Positions 1 through 14,335 are shown, numbered from the stretch's first letter. The stretch is 64,000 bases of DNA from Todiramphus chloris collaris (GCA_025345505.1 JANVCC010000047.1:7385429-7449428), one strand, 5' to 3'. Program-made: numbers and translations. Notes: generated by a model from the sequence alone, not told the origin.

Positions 1-1197
1 GATCTAGACATATCATTTCCTCACAGTTTGGGGTTTTTTTTTCCTATAAAGCATTTGGCTTTGTTGTTGTATCAGACTCCAGTGTAGAACTCTCCATGTT
101 GTCCCCTACAAGTGGGCCTTCAAAGTTGATGAAAACTGAAGGTCACTAAAATTTCTATTACCTCAGCATGCTCCATATACTTCTGTTTGCAAGGTACTGT
201 TGAACCAGAACTCTTGCCGTAGTTTGAACATACTGGTTTCTGAGCTAGTTTTCTACATCGTGCCTGCATTACACCCAGTGGAATTTTCTCTCTTCTTTGA
301 TAAAGGCTTTGCGGCCCCAAAATGTCCAGGAATCTTACAATCATCTTATAACTTATAACTTAATCTCCCCTGTTCCTCATTTAACTGCTCTCTTGAAGCA
401 TCACGTCTCAGCTTATATCCTTCCAACTTTGGATGAATGAAGAACACTGAACATCAGAGAGAAGCAAACACTGTAATGCTTTTATGAATATTCATCTGTG
501 TTTTGAAAGGAACTCTGCATTTCCTTGGTTTTAATTTTCAAGCCGTAAATTTTCTGACAAGTAATAGCTGTAAAGAAATATTTGCCGAAGCAGCATATAC
601 TGTTATAATAGCATCAAGTAGTACTAGAATGTTAGAAATCAAATGAATAATTGATATTCACATCAGAAAACTGAATCAAAGAATGATCCAATTGAGGCAA
701 GAAGACATGCCATGTGATCTCTGTGGTAAATTGGATCAGACTGAATTTCTTCTTTGAAAACCTGCCTGTGAATGGGCCTAAACTTGAGTTCCACTCACTG
801 TAAATCATTCTGAATGACAGACAGACTTGGAAAGACATGTTTATAGGCCATTTCCAAATGGAAAAAGAGTCAAATGCATTAAAAAAAAAAAGTATTTACC
901 CTGAAATATTCTCCCAGATGAGCTCTTAGATGTTATTGTCAGGCAATCCAGAATGGTGCTTTCCCTTTGCATTCTCTCTCTCTCTCTCAAACGATGCCAA
1001 TTCAAGGGGCAAAAATTGTGCTTTGACCCTGGCACGTCTATCTTCTGCTTATCCATGCAGAAGACTTCCTCAGAGTCAATGGGCTCTCCTTATTTAAAGT
1101 ACTCCTTCACTCCCCGGCCGAGGTGTGCCCATATAGGGAGGTAAATTACCCATGAGTATTCTTGCTTCACCCACTGACCTGCATTGCTGTGACCTAG
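1..1197. other. no gene seen
   Basis: AT-rich unique DNA. Only a short CT run (973-988) stands out. Confidence 0.6.
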
Positions 1198-1278
1198 CCC
1201 TGGCAGTGCTGGGTTAATGGTTGGACTCCATGATCTTAAAGGTCTTTTCCAGCCTAAATGATTCTGTGATTCTATGAC
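1198..1278 (+). mobile_element. CR1 LINE, 3' end
   Basis: Starts CCCTGGCAGTGCTGGGTTAA and ends in GATTCTGTGATTCTATGA, the CR1 terminal octamer repeat. Only the last 80 bases of the element remain, as usual for 5'-truncated insertions. Confidence 0.85.
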
Positions 1279-4200
1279 CATTACCCAAGGTGATGCCTTA
1301 TTGGTATTTCTGCTCCAATAAATGAGCCTTCGCAGGGCTAAAATACCCTTTTATCAAAACATTACAAGGAAGCAGCAGTATGTATGAGAGTGGTCACCAG
1401 TAAAAAAAAACAATCTCTTTTCCATGGAAGGTGTTTTTACAAAATAGTCCCAGTTGGTGGGACAAAAGGACAATCCCCAGAGGAGCCAGCACTGCTTCTT
1501 TCCTCTCCTAGGACAGAAGGGGTAAGACCAGTATTTTTGTTTTAATGGAAAGGTCCCCTATGAGCTGGCACTCCTGGGGTTTGTCTGGCTGGTTTCTTCC
1601 ATCAGAGGAACAGACAAGAAAGCAGAGGAAGCCTCACAGGTCTTTGAGCAGTTTGGTCATGCAGGTTGGGCCATTAATATCCACTCACAGACATCGTTTA
1701 ATGAGGTAGGATCACAAGAGGTTGCAATAATTGAAAGGAGGGGTGCACTGCTGGAGGTACTGGGGAGCTCCCATCCATCTGCCAGCTGCAATGGGAGGAC
1801 TGGAGCAGAGCCAGCTTGTGCTTGGTCACCGCGAGGTTTGCACAATCTGGAAAAGTCCTCCTGGAGGAAAGAAGGCGATGGGAGCAGCACTGTTAATGAG
1901 ACCAGGGAAGGGATGCCAGGCTGCTCCAGGCGATCAGGCGAGCCAGTGTTGGCAGTGCTGCCAAAGCGGGTGTAGCGGGGGGAGAGGCATAGTGAGGGCA
2001 GCAGGGAAGCTGCATCTGAAGGAGGTTGAAATGCCAGCAGGCATGGGAAGAGGTGAGATGACTCACAGGGAAAGATACTATGTGCTCAAGGAACCGTTCA
2101 GAGCATGGGGAAGTGCATCCTTCTGACAGCAAGGGGTTCAAAGACCTGTTCAGATCATGATTTTTAAAGAAAAGCCAACCAAGCAGAATTCCCATCTGGG
2201 GAATTTTTGGACAGGAATAATACTCCATCCTTGGGCTCTGAGAAAGCAGGGTGAAACCTGGGATTGCTGTATCAGCTTTCCTGTGTTTTTTCCCACCATG
2301 GGCCCTGGAGTGGATTAAGGTATCTTGGTATCCTTTGGCTCACTGCATATCCTTTTAGGATCCATGTGCTGCTTCTAAGTGTAGGAATCCCACTATATTC
2401 ATTGCCTTTTGTTATGTCATCTATGCCTTATGTGTAATAGTAACCTTCTGATTCAGTGTCCATGTCTCCCCTGCCTTTGGGTCTACACAAAGCTGTATGA
2501 TATCAGAATTGTTCATGAGTCAGTGTCGCAACGCTTACAAAAATCTGTCTTTGATGTCACTTTTGCTTTTTCCATCTCCTAATATTTCAGCTAAGGCGAG
2601 AGTGGAAAAATATCAACACAAACCACACCAGCAACAAAATCCTACACTGAAAACCTGTAGTACCCTGTTATTTGGAGAGAGACCTTTCAAACAACAGTTT
2701 TCGCTTGCTGCATCTTTACATGTGCAGAATTGTGAACACCCCTGTTATTCCCAAACGAGGTAATCCAAGAGACTGATGGCAGCTCACTGCAGCTTTTTAA
2801 CACAATCTGCCTGCAAGTATTCAATGCAGAAAGATGTTATTGGGCAGCGTATTCTGGGAATTATTTCATCTTCCTACACAAAGGCAAAGCCATTTATCAG
2901 CTCAGGTCCATTTGTTATCCTTTTTCTACAAGACAATGCCTTTCTACCTAGATATCGCCTTCCAAAACCCTGGCCATATTGCACGAAACAATAAACACCG
3001 GAGCTATCACTGAAAAGCATCTTTCCTGGCTTTGCCAGCAAAGCTTTTCTTCTGGGGAAATGTGAGCAGACAGGATGCTCCTCCTTTTCCTGCACAGTGA
3101 CCTCCAAGCCAGCAGCTGTCTGAGGACAAGGGACCTCCCTGAGTATTGTGGTTGCTGTTCAGTTGGGCTTCAGAGGTCTGATTAGTCCACCTAAGGGCAA
3201 GTAGGATATTTAGATAAGCTTTTACCATCTATGCAAATTCTGGATTATTTTCTCCTCTGCATAAATATTATTGCAGTTTAAAAAAAAAACAAAACAAAAA
3301 AAAAACCTCAAAACAAACAACAAACCAACAAAAACAATAAAAAAACCCCAACCCACAAACCAGAAAAGCAACCCCCCCTTCTTGCTAATTTGTTTATTCA
3401 TTAACTTTCATGTAATACAGGAATTGGCAACGCAGTCCCTGAGCTAACTCTTCCAGTATCAGCACATCAGTATTCGGGAGTCCAACTGCTGCTGTTTGCA
3501 AATCTGCGTAGATGAATGCAGTCCAAAATGTACAAGTTGGACCACAACATTAAACTCTGTTTACTGTAGAATTAAAGGTAAGTCTTCAACAAACAGCGAA
3601 TGAAAAATTGTGCATCTGCAAATATAAACTTCTGATTTTAATATGCTGGGACAGGAGATTTTCATGCAGTTTCTATCGCTGCCATTCCCCTGTTTTACAC
3701 ACATTTCCTCTCCACAGATGTGTGTGGACTTTAAAAAGTAGATCCTGGAGGCTAGGTCTTAAAGTTGCAGCATGAACAGTTGCTCACTTGAGTCACAATG
3801 TAGAAGTTGTGGCCCGAATTCAACAGCCTTGATGCAGAAGATTAAGCAACTAAAGGGAAGATTTTACCCCACCTTAGCACGCACATGACTTCATGCAAAT
3901 GGCCACACACACTGGTGCCCAAAGTGGTACTTAAGGTCCTGCTGTGGAGAATGGTCTGCAATGGCTTGTGACATGAAGGCTTTCCGTAATTTTCGTTAAT
4001 TAAAATTCATTAATTTTTCAGACTGAGTTTACCTCTGTCGGGTTTATATTACCTTTTTTTTTTATACACATGGTAAGCTTTCTTCACTGAGGGTGTATTT
4101 GTCTGTATAAGTTGATTTTAAATACTGATTAAACCCAGTGTACTATACTGGTGTGCAAATAACAGAGGAAGGAGAAGCACTCCCTTGATCTGGATAGAGG

Positions 4201-4540
4201 AGTTTTGAAAAGACATGTTGTGTACTAGCATCGAAAATATCTCAACACCTGGAAGATTTGGAGGCCAGCCCAGGGTAAGAGTGGGACCTCTAGGCACTTG
4301 AACTTCACACTGATGGAACTTGAGGAGCATCTTAACATTGATGGGATTGAACTGTAGACTGAAAGCTAAAGTGGAGAGGAACAGCTAAATGAGTACAATG
4401 GCTATCCAAAGCACAGAGCATCACTATAGCCAACCACATCACAATTCAGATTGTTCGTGAAGGCAACGCCAACCTCTGAACAAGAAACCACCAACAGTGC
4501 CACCTCCATTCTGGCAGATATATGATTGGGGATGAAACAC
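1279..4540. other. no gene seen
   Basis: Unique DNA with a somewhat GC-richer patch at 1640-2130. A 131-codon open frame there (1731-2126, +) has no recognisable domain and overlaps open frames on the other strand. The A-rich tract at 3281-3378 is listed separately. Confidence 0.6.
3281..3378. repeat. A-rich low-complexity (CAAA/CCAAA)
   Basis: About 100 bp of A runs interspersed with C. Similar tracts occur at 17534-17602 and 33616-33742. Confidence 0.85.
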
Positions 4541-4622
4541 AGAATCATAGAATCATTTGGTTGGCAGAGACATTTAAGACCATCAAGTCCAACCATTAAT
4601 CCAACACTGCCAAGTCACTGCT
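4541..4622 (-). mobile_element. CR1 LINE, 3' end
   Basis: Begins AGAATCATAGAATCAT, the complement of the CR1 terminal repeat, followed by the GGTTGG...CAAGTCCAACC block. About 80 bp. Confidence 0.85.
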
Positions 4623-6635
4623 AAACTTGCACCTATGAAAATGTTCTCTGTGTTGAAAAGCTGATGTGTCTCCCCAAAATGCACTTCATAGGGCACTGTG
4701 CTATCTGTAGCATGCAGAAGTTCGTGTGCAAGGAAAGAGCAAAAGCATAGATAAACTGGAAGGTAGAGTCCCAGGAGGAGCTGAACTCCCACATAGTTTC
4801 ATATTGAGTAAATATTGTCAATGTAGGATTTTGATGCTAATAAGAGTCTTTCTTTCAGTGGCTGCTGCATTGCTTGAGCACAGGAAATGCAATCAGTCTA
4901 ATCCCTGATTGACAGGAAACCTCAATCTGACCTGACCATCCTGTTAGATGCCTGTAATGCTCTCTATGCATCAACATACCAAGCTGGTCCTGCTCTAGAT
5001 ACCACACTGCAGCCTGCTCCTCTGGACGCAGGGTCCTCCGGGATCATTTCCTTTTGGTGCTCCGCTAATGAATTCCTTCTTGCCCTGGAGAGAAGTAAAC
5101 AGTTTAGTTGCCCAAGAGCAATTCACAAGTGTAACAAGGTTTGATAGCATGTGCCAGTCATTAACTGGGGTTTGCACACCATGCCTGGTGTCCGCAGTCA
5201 AAATCGGTGTGCGTCTGTTCGACCTTTCTTCTTCCAGTGACTAAAGAGAACAAAGCAACTTCTTTCTCCTCTGGTCACCCCAGTTTCCCTGGTCATACAC
5301 AACCTTTTGCAGATGCCAAATCTCCCAGCTGACAGGTGGGAGTCCCTCTTTCTGCTGCTTCTCAGGGGGGTGACTCTGGTTCAAACATTTCTCTGCAAAG
5401 ATGATGCATCTCATCTGTCTTCGTTCCTTTGTGTCATGAAATAGAGAAAGGGTAGAGGAGATTGGCCGGACATGTGTCCGACTTACTTACAAAGGTGATA
5501 AAATTGAGAAAGAGTCAAGAGTAGCCAGTAAACTACTAATTAAGTATGATTGCAAATAACCCTGCATGACCTACAGGCTCAGCCTAGGATGTTACAGAAC
5601 TTTAGCATCCAGCCAGGAAGAGCAGATAGATGCTTTCTATAGGTAGTAACTGATACTTAGGGTTCCTTTGGCTGTAGTCTGGCCCAACGTTATGAAATGT
5701 CTACAGATTCAGATGTATTTTGCCTTTCCTTGGGTCAAGTCTGAATTTAATCTGCAATGGTAAAAAAACCAAGACAATAAAAGGAGCAGAAGCAGGAAAA
5801 TTATTTGGGAAACTGAAAATGCCAAGAGCTCTTGGATGCTCTGCTTGTCTTCCCCATCTTACTGCATGCAAATAACAGCTTTCCTTACAATTTCCAGCAG
5901 AAAGTATTTGGAGCACTCATCTCAACTTCCTGATTTGAGTGTGTGCTTGACTGTGCAAGTGGCTACAGTTACCAAAAGCACTGAAACATAATTCTGTGCC
6001 TCAACATGAATATTCAAGTTCTTTCAGGAGGACACCGCTAAGATCATTACAATTGCTAATTATAAAAGTGGTAGCCAAAACTCCCGCTTCCTTCTATTAT
6101 TCTTACATCCTGCAGATGTCCTGATTTAGCCAGTTAATCATCAGATTCTCTTGGGAATCATCTGGTTGTTCAGTTTAGCATTTTAGGGTGTTTTTTTTTT
6201 TTTTTTCCTAGGTTTTTTTTTTAAAAAGAAGTTGCTTTGAATTTTTAGTGTGCTGTCTCTCATTTTCTGAAACATTACATTTCATTTCTTAAATATTGTC
6301 TGTGATGCCACATTTCTTAAATACTGCACTTGGCATGTGTGTGTGTGCACTTAAAAGGCCCCTGAGCCGCATTTTAGTTCCTGGGAAAACAGAAACTTAT
6401 CCCTTCAGTCAAAGCAGACATTTCATTTTGTCATCGATCCTTATACCACCTACTCGCTCTCAGCCACAGCAGGTCTTTCGACAGCTCCATCAACAAGGCT
6501 TCTCCAAGTTTTGTTTACAGATGAAAATACTGCTCCTGTGTGGCAGCACTTCTGAGAACCCTGCCAAAGACTGGGGTGGGCTTGTGGGCTGCTGGTGTGA
6601 TGACCTTCTCTGCAACCGCAGCTTGTGAAATGAAA
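4623..6635. other. no gene seen
   Basis: Unique DNA with T tracts near 6187-6222. No open frame with recognisable content. Confidence 0.6.
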
Positions 6636-7525
6636 AATTAGAAAACTGGCTACAAGAAAAAAGTCTGGATGGCCCAGCAAAGAGTTGTGGTGAATGAAGG
6701 TAAAATTGGTTGGTGGCCAGTCACAAGCGGTCTTCCCCAGGGCTCAGTACTGGGGCAAGTTCTCTTTAGTATCTTTATCCATGATCTGGATGAGGGAATC
6801 TGTTTGCAGATGATACCAGGTTGGGTAGGAGTGTTGATCTGCTCTGCAAAGGAGTCTGAACAGGCTAGAATGATGGGCCAAGGCCAATGGAATAAGGATC
6901 AACAACACCAAGGTGACCAAGAATCCTGGCTTCTATCAGCACTAGTGTGGCCAGCAGGACCAGGACAGGGATTGTACATCTGTACTTAGCACTGGTGAGG
7001 CTGTCCATCAAATATGGGATTCAGTTTTGGGCTCCTCACTCACAGAAGGACATTGAGGGGCTGGAGCGTGGACAGAGAAGGGCAATGGAGCTGGGGAAGG
7101 GTCTGGAGCACAACTGTGGTGAGGAGCAGCTGAGGGACCTGGGCTTCTTGAGCCTGGACCAATGGAGGCTGAGGGGAGACCTTCTGGCTCTCAACAGCTC
7201 CCTGACAGGAGTTTGGAGCCAGGTGGGGTCAGACTCTTCTCCCAAGGAACAAGTGATAGGACAAGAGGAAATGGCCTCAAGTTGTTCCAGGGCAGGTTTA
7301 GGTTGAACATGAGGAAAAATATCATGATCAAAAGGATTGTCAAGGTCTGTCCCGGGCTGCCTAGGGCAGTGCTTGGAGTCCCCATGATCCCTGGAGGGGT
7401 TTCAAAGACATGGAGATGTGGTGCTGAGGGACATGGGTTAGTGGTGCCCTGGCAGTGCTGGGTTAATGGTTACACTCCATGATCTTAAAGTACTCTTCCA
7501 ACCAAAACAATGCCATGATTCTATG
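6636..7525 (+). mobile_element. CR1 LINE, RT region to 3' end, internally deleted
   Basis: Carries a fragment of the CR1 ORF2 reverse transcriptase near 6700-6810 ([20 protein letters not shown]), then a scrambled or deleted stretch at about 6830-6920. The ORF2 C-terminal region ([18 protein letters not shown] in frame near 7057) and the 3' terminal repeat (CATGATTCTATG, ending 7525) follow. Frames are broken. It is among the longest CR1 copies in the window. Confidence 0.85.
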
Positions 7526-10500
7526 ACCCTGTGTTTGGGGGAATGATTGCAGAGTGAATGGTTGGCCAGAGTCCCCTCGCTGTTCCAGCACTTTCGTGCT
7601 CCCTGTCAGCTGTAGATATCTGGATGCCGCCTCATCTTTTCATATGCTCTGATTTTCCCTTAGCTAATGAGACAGCATGGAACTGCTACACCATAATCCA
7701 AGGAAAAGGATACAAAAGAAGGAAAGTTCACCCACTAGGAAACCATAACCCTGAGGCCTGGAAACACCTAACCATTGTGATCTACCTGCTGTCAGAAGAA
7801 GCTCCATTTGTAAACCATTTGTGCTGTATTCCGTTCGTAACACACGGGTGGTGTGGAATTCGCTGCATGCCGTGATCTGACACTGTGAAAACTCATATCC
7901 TTTGAAAAAGCCACTAATAGAGAATGGGAAGAGAGATAATTACAAGAGCTGGCAGAGCTCAACCATCAGATCACAATAGCAAATTTGGCCACTGAATTGA
8001 TTAGCAGCATGAGAGACTCTTCTATACCAGAACACGTTCTATTTTTATGTCCTTCTTTCTTTCTAATAAGCCAGCAGAGCTCAGCTCCATGGTTGCAACA
8101 GAGTACATAGATTATTCTCTGTGCTTAACTCATCTCGGTTGTGGGTTGTAGGGTTTTTTCCTGTAAATAATGCATAAGTTGTGTGTTTATTCCTTCTGTG
8201 TGGGTTAATGTATCTGGAGGTAAATTCTCTTTCCCTCTGCACATGCACAAACCTCCACGCTGCTTTACCACCAAGGATTCAAGCCCTGGACTGCATGCGT
8301 AGGGGTGCAAACCACAGCGCTTGTCATGTCCGTGGTATTTGATGATTTTTCAGTCAATTCTAAAACTACTGGCGGGTCACCTTCCTGAAGCACTGGAGCT
8401 CACCGCTCAGAAGCCGGCCCCAGGGACACACTCCCGACTCTTCAGAAGTGATAGCCAAAGCCATGGGAAGAGAGGATGCATGAAAATGGAAGAGGAATGT
8501 GAAAAGAGAGATAGGTGGGTAAAGTGGGTGATAAAAGGGATAGCAGGGGGGAGGGAAATAGAAGAGAGAAGAAGCTCTAATGAACCCTGAACAAAAAAAA
8601 TCTCACACAAAGAGAGTTTTAGGGGATGAAAAGATGTCAGACTTTTTATTTATTCTCTTTTTTTTGTGGATGAGCCCTGAGAAAAAAATGTGTCTGTATC
8701 GAATGGCTGGCATTACTCAGGAATTCATGTTACCCAGCTCTTAGAACATAATTTCCTCATTGCACCCCCATGTCTCTGCAATTTCTGATGCCGTTTGAGA
8801 GAGCAGATACTGAAGCCCCAAAGGAGCTGGGGTTTCCCCTCACTGCCATCTTGCGCTGCATCTCATTGCATGCATCGTTGCGGAGTACTGCCCACAGGAC
8901 TCAGCAGCAGGCAACATCTGCTGCGTGCTGGAGTAGATACCTACACGAAGAAGCAGAAGTCAATGCCCTTGGTATCCTTCCTGAGGCCATCCAACGTGCC
9001 CATGGTGCACCCTTCACCCCATCTGCCAACATACAAATGGGCAAGCAATGGGCATTTATGATGTGACTTGAGCTCTATCCCTCTGGTCGCTCTATCAACA
9101 CGTCTTTGAGCTGCCCATAATTCTCCTGCTAGGCACAAGAGGCTTGGCAGTCACCCAGAGTCCATTGTCTCCTGCTGGACTGTGTCCTCCCCCGCTGACC
9201 ATCTTACACATCTCTTTTAGTGAGCTGTGTCAGATCAAATCCTTAGACAGTTTTCCTAATCATGGTTGAATGAATTAGCCCAGATTCTCCTCTTGGTTAC
9301 TTGAGGCAGATCCAAATGTTCTCCCAGGTGTAGCTGAAGGGAAAACTTTCTCAATGATGTTTTTGAACCTCTTCCTTTGTACAAACAGTGGTCTTGGAAC
9401 AATTCTTCCCTGCTTTCTGAACTTATTTTTCCCCATTTGGAAATACCAACTAAACTGAACAACTTGGCGACACATGAAAGCTTGTTTGAAACCACACACA
9501 AAAGATTTTGTGCAGCTTGGATGTCAGAGAAATATCTTCACAGGTGATTGAACATAATAGTCCAAGATTAGAAAATCTAGCAAGGAGCAGGGGGGGATTA
9601 AAAACATGCTCTTGTGAAAACCTTCATAACTCCGGATGGAAGTCAACACCATGAGGTACCCAGATGAGACTAGTTTGCTGAATTGTATCACTCTACCACA
9701 AAAGCAGCAGTGTGAAAAGGATGATTTTACTCATTTCACTTCAGCTGCTATCCTGCATCTAGACACAAATATAAATTTTTAAAGCCTCGCAGTATTAAAG
9801 CTATATATTTGTGTCAGCAAATTGTATATAATCTGTGTTGTAAATATCGGGAGCTCTAAACCTTTGGGCCAAATTCTGTGATGAGATGCACGCGTACAAC
9901 TATGATAGTCTTCTGTTGAAGTTATGCATGAAACAACAAAAGCATAATTTGTCCGAGCCAAATCCATTCCTTTTAGTAGCATAAAACATTGGAAAAATCA
10001 GTTGGGCTAAATTCTCATCTCAGATGCATTATTGTAATTGAGATAATAACACAGTCAGCTGAGCTACTGACATTTAAAAATATGCTAGCATAAAAAGAGC
10101 AGAACTATAGCTGTGTGTTGTAGAGTCTTACAGAAAGAGTCTCCTTCTTGACGAGATGCCGGGTCTTCAAAGAAAACATTAAAATCTATGTTAAAAAAAT
10201 TAAATTCCTACCTCTGTCAAGAGTCTTGTGCATTTTGACAGAATACAACTGCAAAGCAGAAAGTCATCAAATGGATCTTGTCAGCTGTTTTATCCTGTTT
10301 GCTCCACCCGAAAGATGAATCTGTGCGATCAGCCACACTGCTGCGTGACTCAGCATCGTTACACCTCACGAGCGAGATGAATAAATGAGATTAGAAATTT
10401 CACCCATTGTATCCTGAATAGCTAAAATGGTATATTCCTCATCTGAGAACTTGTATTTCAGTGCTGGCCTCCATCACTCTGTAATGGAGCTTCTAGGGAC

Positions 10501-11536
10501 AGCTGTCTAGTCTCATGAAATAAAAAAATACAAGTTTCTTTCTGATTTTAGAACCATCTCATACTTTTGTAATTCTCTGTGTCTCCAAAAAGGTACCAGT
10601 TCCAGAAAGAGAATTAAAGAGCTTCAGAGTAAATTTATCAAACAAACCATCTTGCAGACAGAGCCTTCTACTTCCCATTTCTTGAGCAGTAAAACAAGCA
10701 GAGTAGTTTTATCTTAGCATGGCCCTGAACTGAACGATTTGGTCTTTGGCACAGATTTTGAGGTGGATTTTTTGGGGTTTTTTTTTCCACCGATGTCAAG
10801 GAGAAAGATTTCCTGCTTTATATCATCTCAATTTGTTTCTTGCTAAACTAGCATGTGGATCTAGAATTGGGTTTTAAAACCTGTGGCCAGGAGCTGTCTG
10901 ATCTAGGGCTGGGCAATGGGTTCATCTCCTTTTATCTCCGTGATTAATAGTGTTTTGTCTCAAGGACAATCAAGTGTTATTACGATTCAATGTGCGTTAC
11001 TACACTCTAAGGAAAGGGCAGCCTATTAGGAAAAAGGCACAAACCCCAATGTAATTTGGAAATAACACAGCATAACTGATCTTTCTTTAGAGCAGGCTTA
11101 TATGGAAGGGAACCAGAGGTTAATTGTGCAAAATAATATTACTGCACATCCAAATGCCATTTCTAAATGTTATAGTACATTAAAGTATACGGCAGTGAAT
11201 TAATAGTCCTAACAGTGACGATAAGCATGAGTGGACTTCAGGAGGTATCCTGCAGCTGCTTTCTGTCAGATATAAGTAATACTAAGGAAACAAGTGTACG
11301 ATTGCTTTTGATCAGAGTTAATGAGACATTAACAGTGAATAAAGAGACTTTAAACCGAAACTACCATATTCTATTTTAGCAAAATATTGCTGAACAATTT
11401 TTCCTGTAGTGACAGAGACGAAATGACCTTGCAGAGGGATTTGATAAGCCTGTATAATGTATGGGTGTCTTCCTTATTTCTGGTGGCACTATCTTGTGCC
11501 CTGCAAATGTCCATCCAGCCTCACATGGTGCAACCT
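7526..11536. other. no gene seen; possible ancient repeat traces
   Basis: Four kilobases without CR1. GGGCCAAATTCTGTGATGAG (near 9867) and GGGCTAAATTCTCATCTCAG (near 10004) resemble the opening of an ancient short DNA-transposon-like repeat of reptiles and birds, but the matches are too short to call. Confidence 0.5.
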
Positions 11537-12138
11537 AGAATCATAGAATCAATTAATCGTTTTGGTTGGAAGAGACCTTTCAAATCATCAGGTCCAACCA
11601 TTCCCCCAGCATAAACCTAGAACTTCCAGGGCACCACTAACCCATGTCCCTCAGCACCACATCTCTACGTGGGGCTTTGAAACCCCTCCAGGGATCAGGG
11701 GACTCCACCACTGCCCTGGGCAGCCTGGGACATCCCTGGACAACCCTTGCAGGGAAGAAATTTTTCCTCCTGTCCAACCTAAACATCCCCTGGAACAACT
11801 TGAGGCCATTTCCTCTTGTCTTGTTGCTTATTCCTTGGGAGAAAAGCCTGACCCCATCTGCCTCCAATCTCCTGTCAGGGAGCTGTTGAGAGCCAGAAGG
11901 TCTCCCCTCATCCTCCTTCTCTCCAGGCTGAATAAGCCCAGGTCCCTCAGCTGCTCCTCACCACACTTGTGCTCTAGACCCTTCCTCAGCTCCATTGTCT
12001 TTCTCTGGACAAGCTCCAGCCCCTCAATGTCTTTTTTAGAATGAGGGGCCCAAAACTGAACCTGGTATTCAAGACGTGGCTTCTCTGGTTCCCAGTCCAG
12101 GGCCACAATCTCTGCCCTAGTCCTGTTGGCCACTAATG
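11537..12138 (-). mobile_element. CR1 LINE, ORF2 C-terminal part and 3' end
   Basis: Starts with AGAATCATAGAATC. The complement contains the CR1 block that encodes the end of ORF2 ([20 protein letters not shown]) and runs back to the sequence before the conserved PHLEY-type region. About 600 bp, with degraded frames. Confidence 0.85.
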
Positions 12139-14239
12139 ATCTTTTCACACTTTGACCTTACTGTCAACACCCAATGTTACCAGGACATATGGACCAATAT
12201 TCAGTGAAAGTCAAGTCAGTGCAGCCGAGGCTGAACAAAGAATTCTTGCCAATGGCCACGTCGAGCTAGCAGCTTTCAACTGCTGAGGTGCTCTGAGAAA
12301 CAGTGTACGAAATGATGAACAAGTGTCTGCCCTGAGAGCCCTGTAGATTTCAGTGTCACCTGGCTCGTAGTGGCAGAGGTCATCTTTGAAGGAAGTTACT
12401 CGTTGCTGTGGAAGAGTAAGTGGACTTTTATGGGAATTTTGCTAAGGTAACCAGAGGACTCTGGTGCCTTTTATCTATTAGTTTTCAGAAAGAGTGGGAC
12501 ACGTGCTCTGCTTTTCAAAAGTCTCCCCTGGAAAGGCTCCAGAGATGTACTGAAAATTCTATCACTCCACGACCCCTCCATGTCCCCAACGTTCAGTGCT
12601 GCGGGGCAGATCTGAGGGAAGGACAGAGGCAAAGAGCTCTTAATGGACTGTGTAGTGTTTCAGGATACATGAGGTCATATTTATAACCCCGACCTGCAGA
12701 CATGCAGATTAGAGGAGTGCCAGCAAAGGCAGTGGTGTTCCAGCACTGCTGCACTGCCTGGACTCTGTAAGAGGATGATGCAATCGCTCTTCTCCTCAGT
12801 GGGGCTTGGAGCTGTGCGCTCCTAAATGTGGGTGAAGGTTCCAGAGATACTGAATAGAAGTGGCACAGAACTATATACTGCAGGATAACACGTTCTGCCG
12901 AAACAAAAACTTCTCTGGAGATTGCTGTGCAAGTTCCCATTGAAGGGTTGCAGGGAGAAACTTGAATTTCTCTGAGTTTCACTTGCATTTATCTTAAGGA
13001 AAGTTCTCTCAAATAATGAGGCAAAACAATTTCCTCTGACTTTCACATAGGTACTGATCTATTATTGCCTTAAGCAAAAAGGAACAGTGTAAATAACTGC
13101 GTTACAATGCAATGCACACTCCGGAGCATTGTAATCATAGACATAATTGTAACAGCAGGTCTGTGTTGTCCAGCTAAATAGAGATCTGTAATTCAGACCA
13201 TGCAGGATGGAGTGTGGTTTGTACCTCTCAGCATCATAAATCTGAGGTGGGAATTTTACTGTTATGCTGCAACTTTCTTCACTGCACGGTGTTGACGCTC
13301 CTGCATCAATCCACTGCTAATGGGGCTCCCTGGCTATCACCACCAAAAGTGTCTCTGGCCAATTAAAGTTTTTAACTTAGTCAATCCAACATAAATATTC
13401 TTTAATACCAATTAACACAACCCATTCATCACCCTGATAGGTTTACAATTGTGCCAAATTTTGCAGACCCTGAAACACGTAGGGTGTAGAAAATAAAGCC
13501 TGAATGAAACATCATCTTATTATGGAAATAGCGTCATGATATTTTTACATGTAATGCAATACCAGAGAATGAACGAATGAATGTATGAATGAGCGAATGC
13601 TCCGGGATAGGTGTTCAATTAAATCTCTTGTTTTCATTCCTGACAGACTGCTGCCATGCATTTTAGATTGTTCTGCTGTGCTGTGTTATTAGGAGCAAAA
13701 TATACTATTAAGGTTATTTAAAGAAGGTATCTCTTCCCTTTAAGCAAGTGGTGCTGGGAGAGTTTGAGGGTTATATTTTCAGCCTCGGTTGTATTACTTC
13801 CCCCAAACAAGATTGTAATTGCAGCGTAAAGGAGAAAAAAAAACCAAACCGATTTACAGTTTGACGACAGTGAAGGCAATAATCCTAACAAACAGAGGAC
13901 AGAGCCTAATAAAAAACAGTTATGATTTTTGCCTTGTCCCTGACTATGTAATTTCCTTGTTCTGTCTGTGGGAGGACACGCGTTGCCTGAGCTACTCCTG
14001 AGGCTCTCCAAAGTCATCTTTCACTCTTACATTTTGGCAGCAAGCACTTACAGCAAACTTTCATTCCGCCTAATGGCTGCGTATCACCTAAGAAACCTCG
14101 TCTGCGGGGTTGTTCAGTGTGATTCTTGGAACATAAAAATGATTGTTTTTCATTGAAATGTTCTGGTCCAATTTGACCCACTGAGACCAGCAAACAGTGA
14201 GGGCCTGAAATAAAGTATTTTCAGATGGCAGGAGAAAAG
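12139..14239. other. no gene seen
   Basis: Unique AT-rich DNA with a small imperfect GAAT repeat at about 13567-13600. Confidence 0.6.
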
Positions 14240-14335
14240 GCCTGGGAATTAGGAGACTGAAGGTATTAGTTTCTTGCTCTGCCACTGGCTGCCTACATGA
14301 CCTTGCCCAAACTGCACGTTTCCCTTCCCCTGTTC
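14240..14335 (+). mobile_element. MIR-like ancient SINE remnant
   Basis: The segment CTTGCTCTGCCACTGGCTGC and then ATGACCTTGCCCAAACTGCA follows the order and spacing of the MIR core (CTCTGCCACTTACTAGCTG, TGACCTTGGGCAAG). It is a short and diverged match made by eye. Such remnants are shared across amniotes. Confidence 0.45.

Noticed and set aside
1731-2126. 131-codon open frame in a GC-richer patch
   Set aside because: An overlapping frame on the other strand is equally open; no domain or exon signals.
9860-10030. Ancient MITE-like repeat (GGGCCAAATTCTG...)
   Set aside because: The resemblance is limited to about 15-20 bases at each place, too short to annotate without a profile search.
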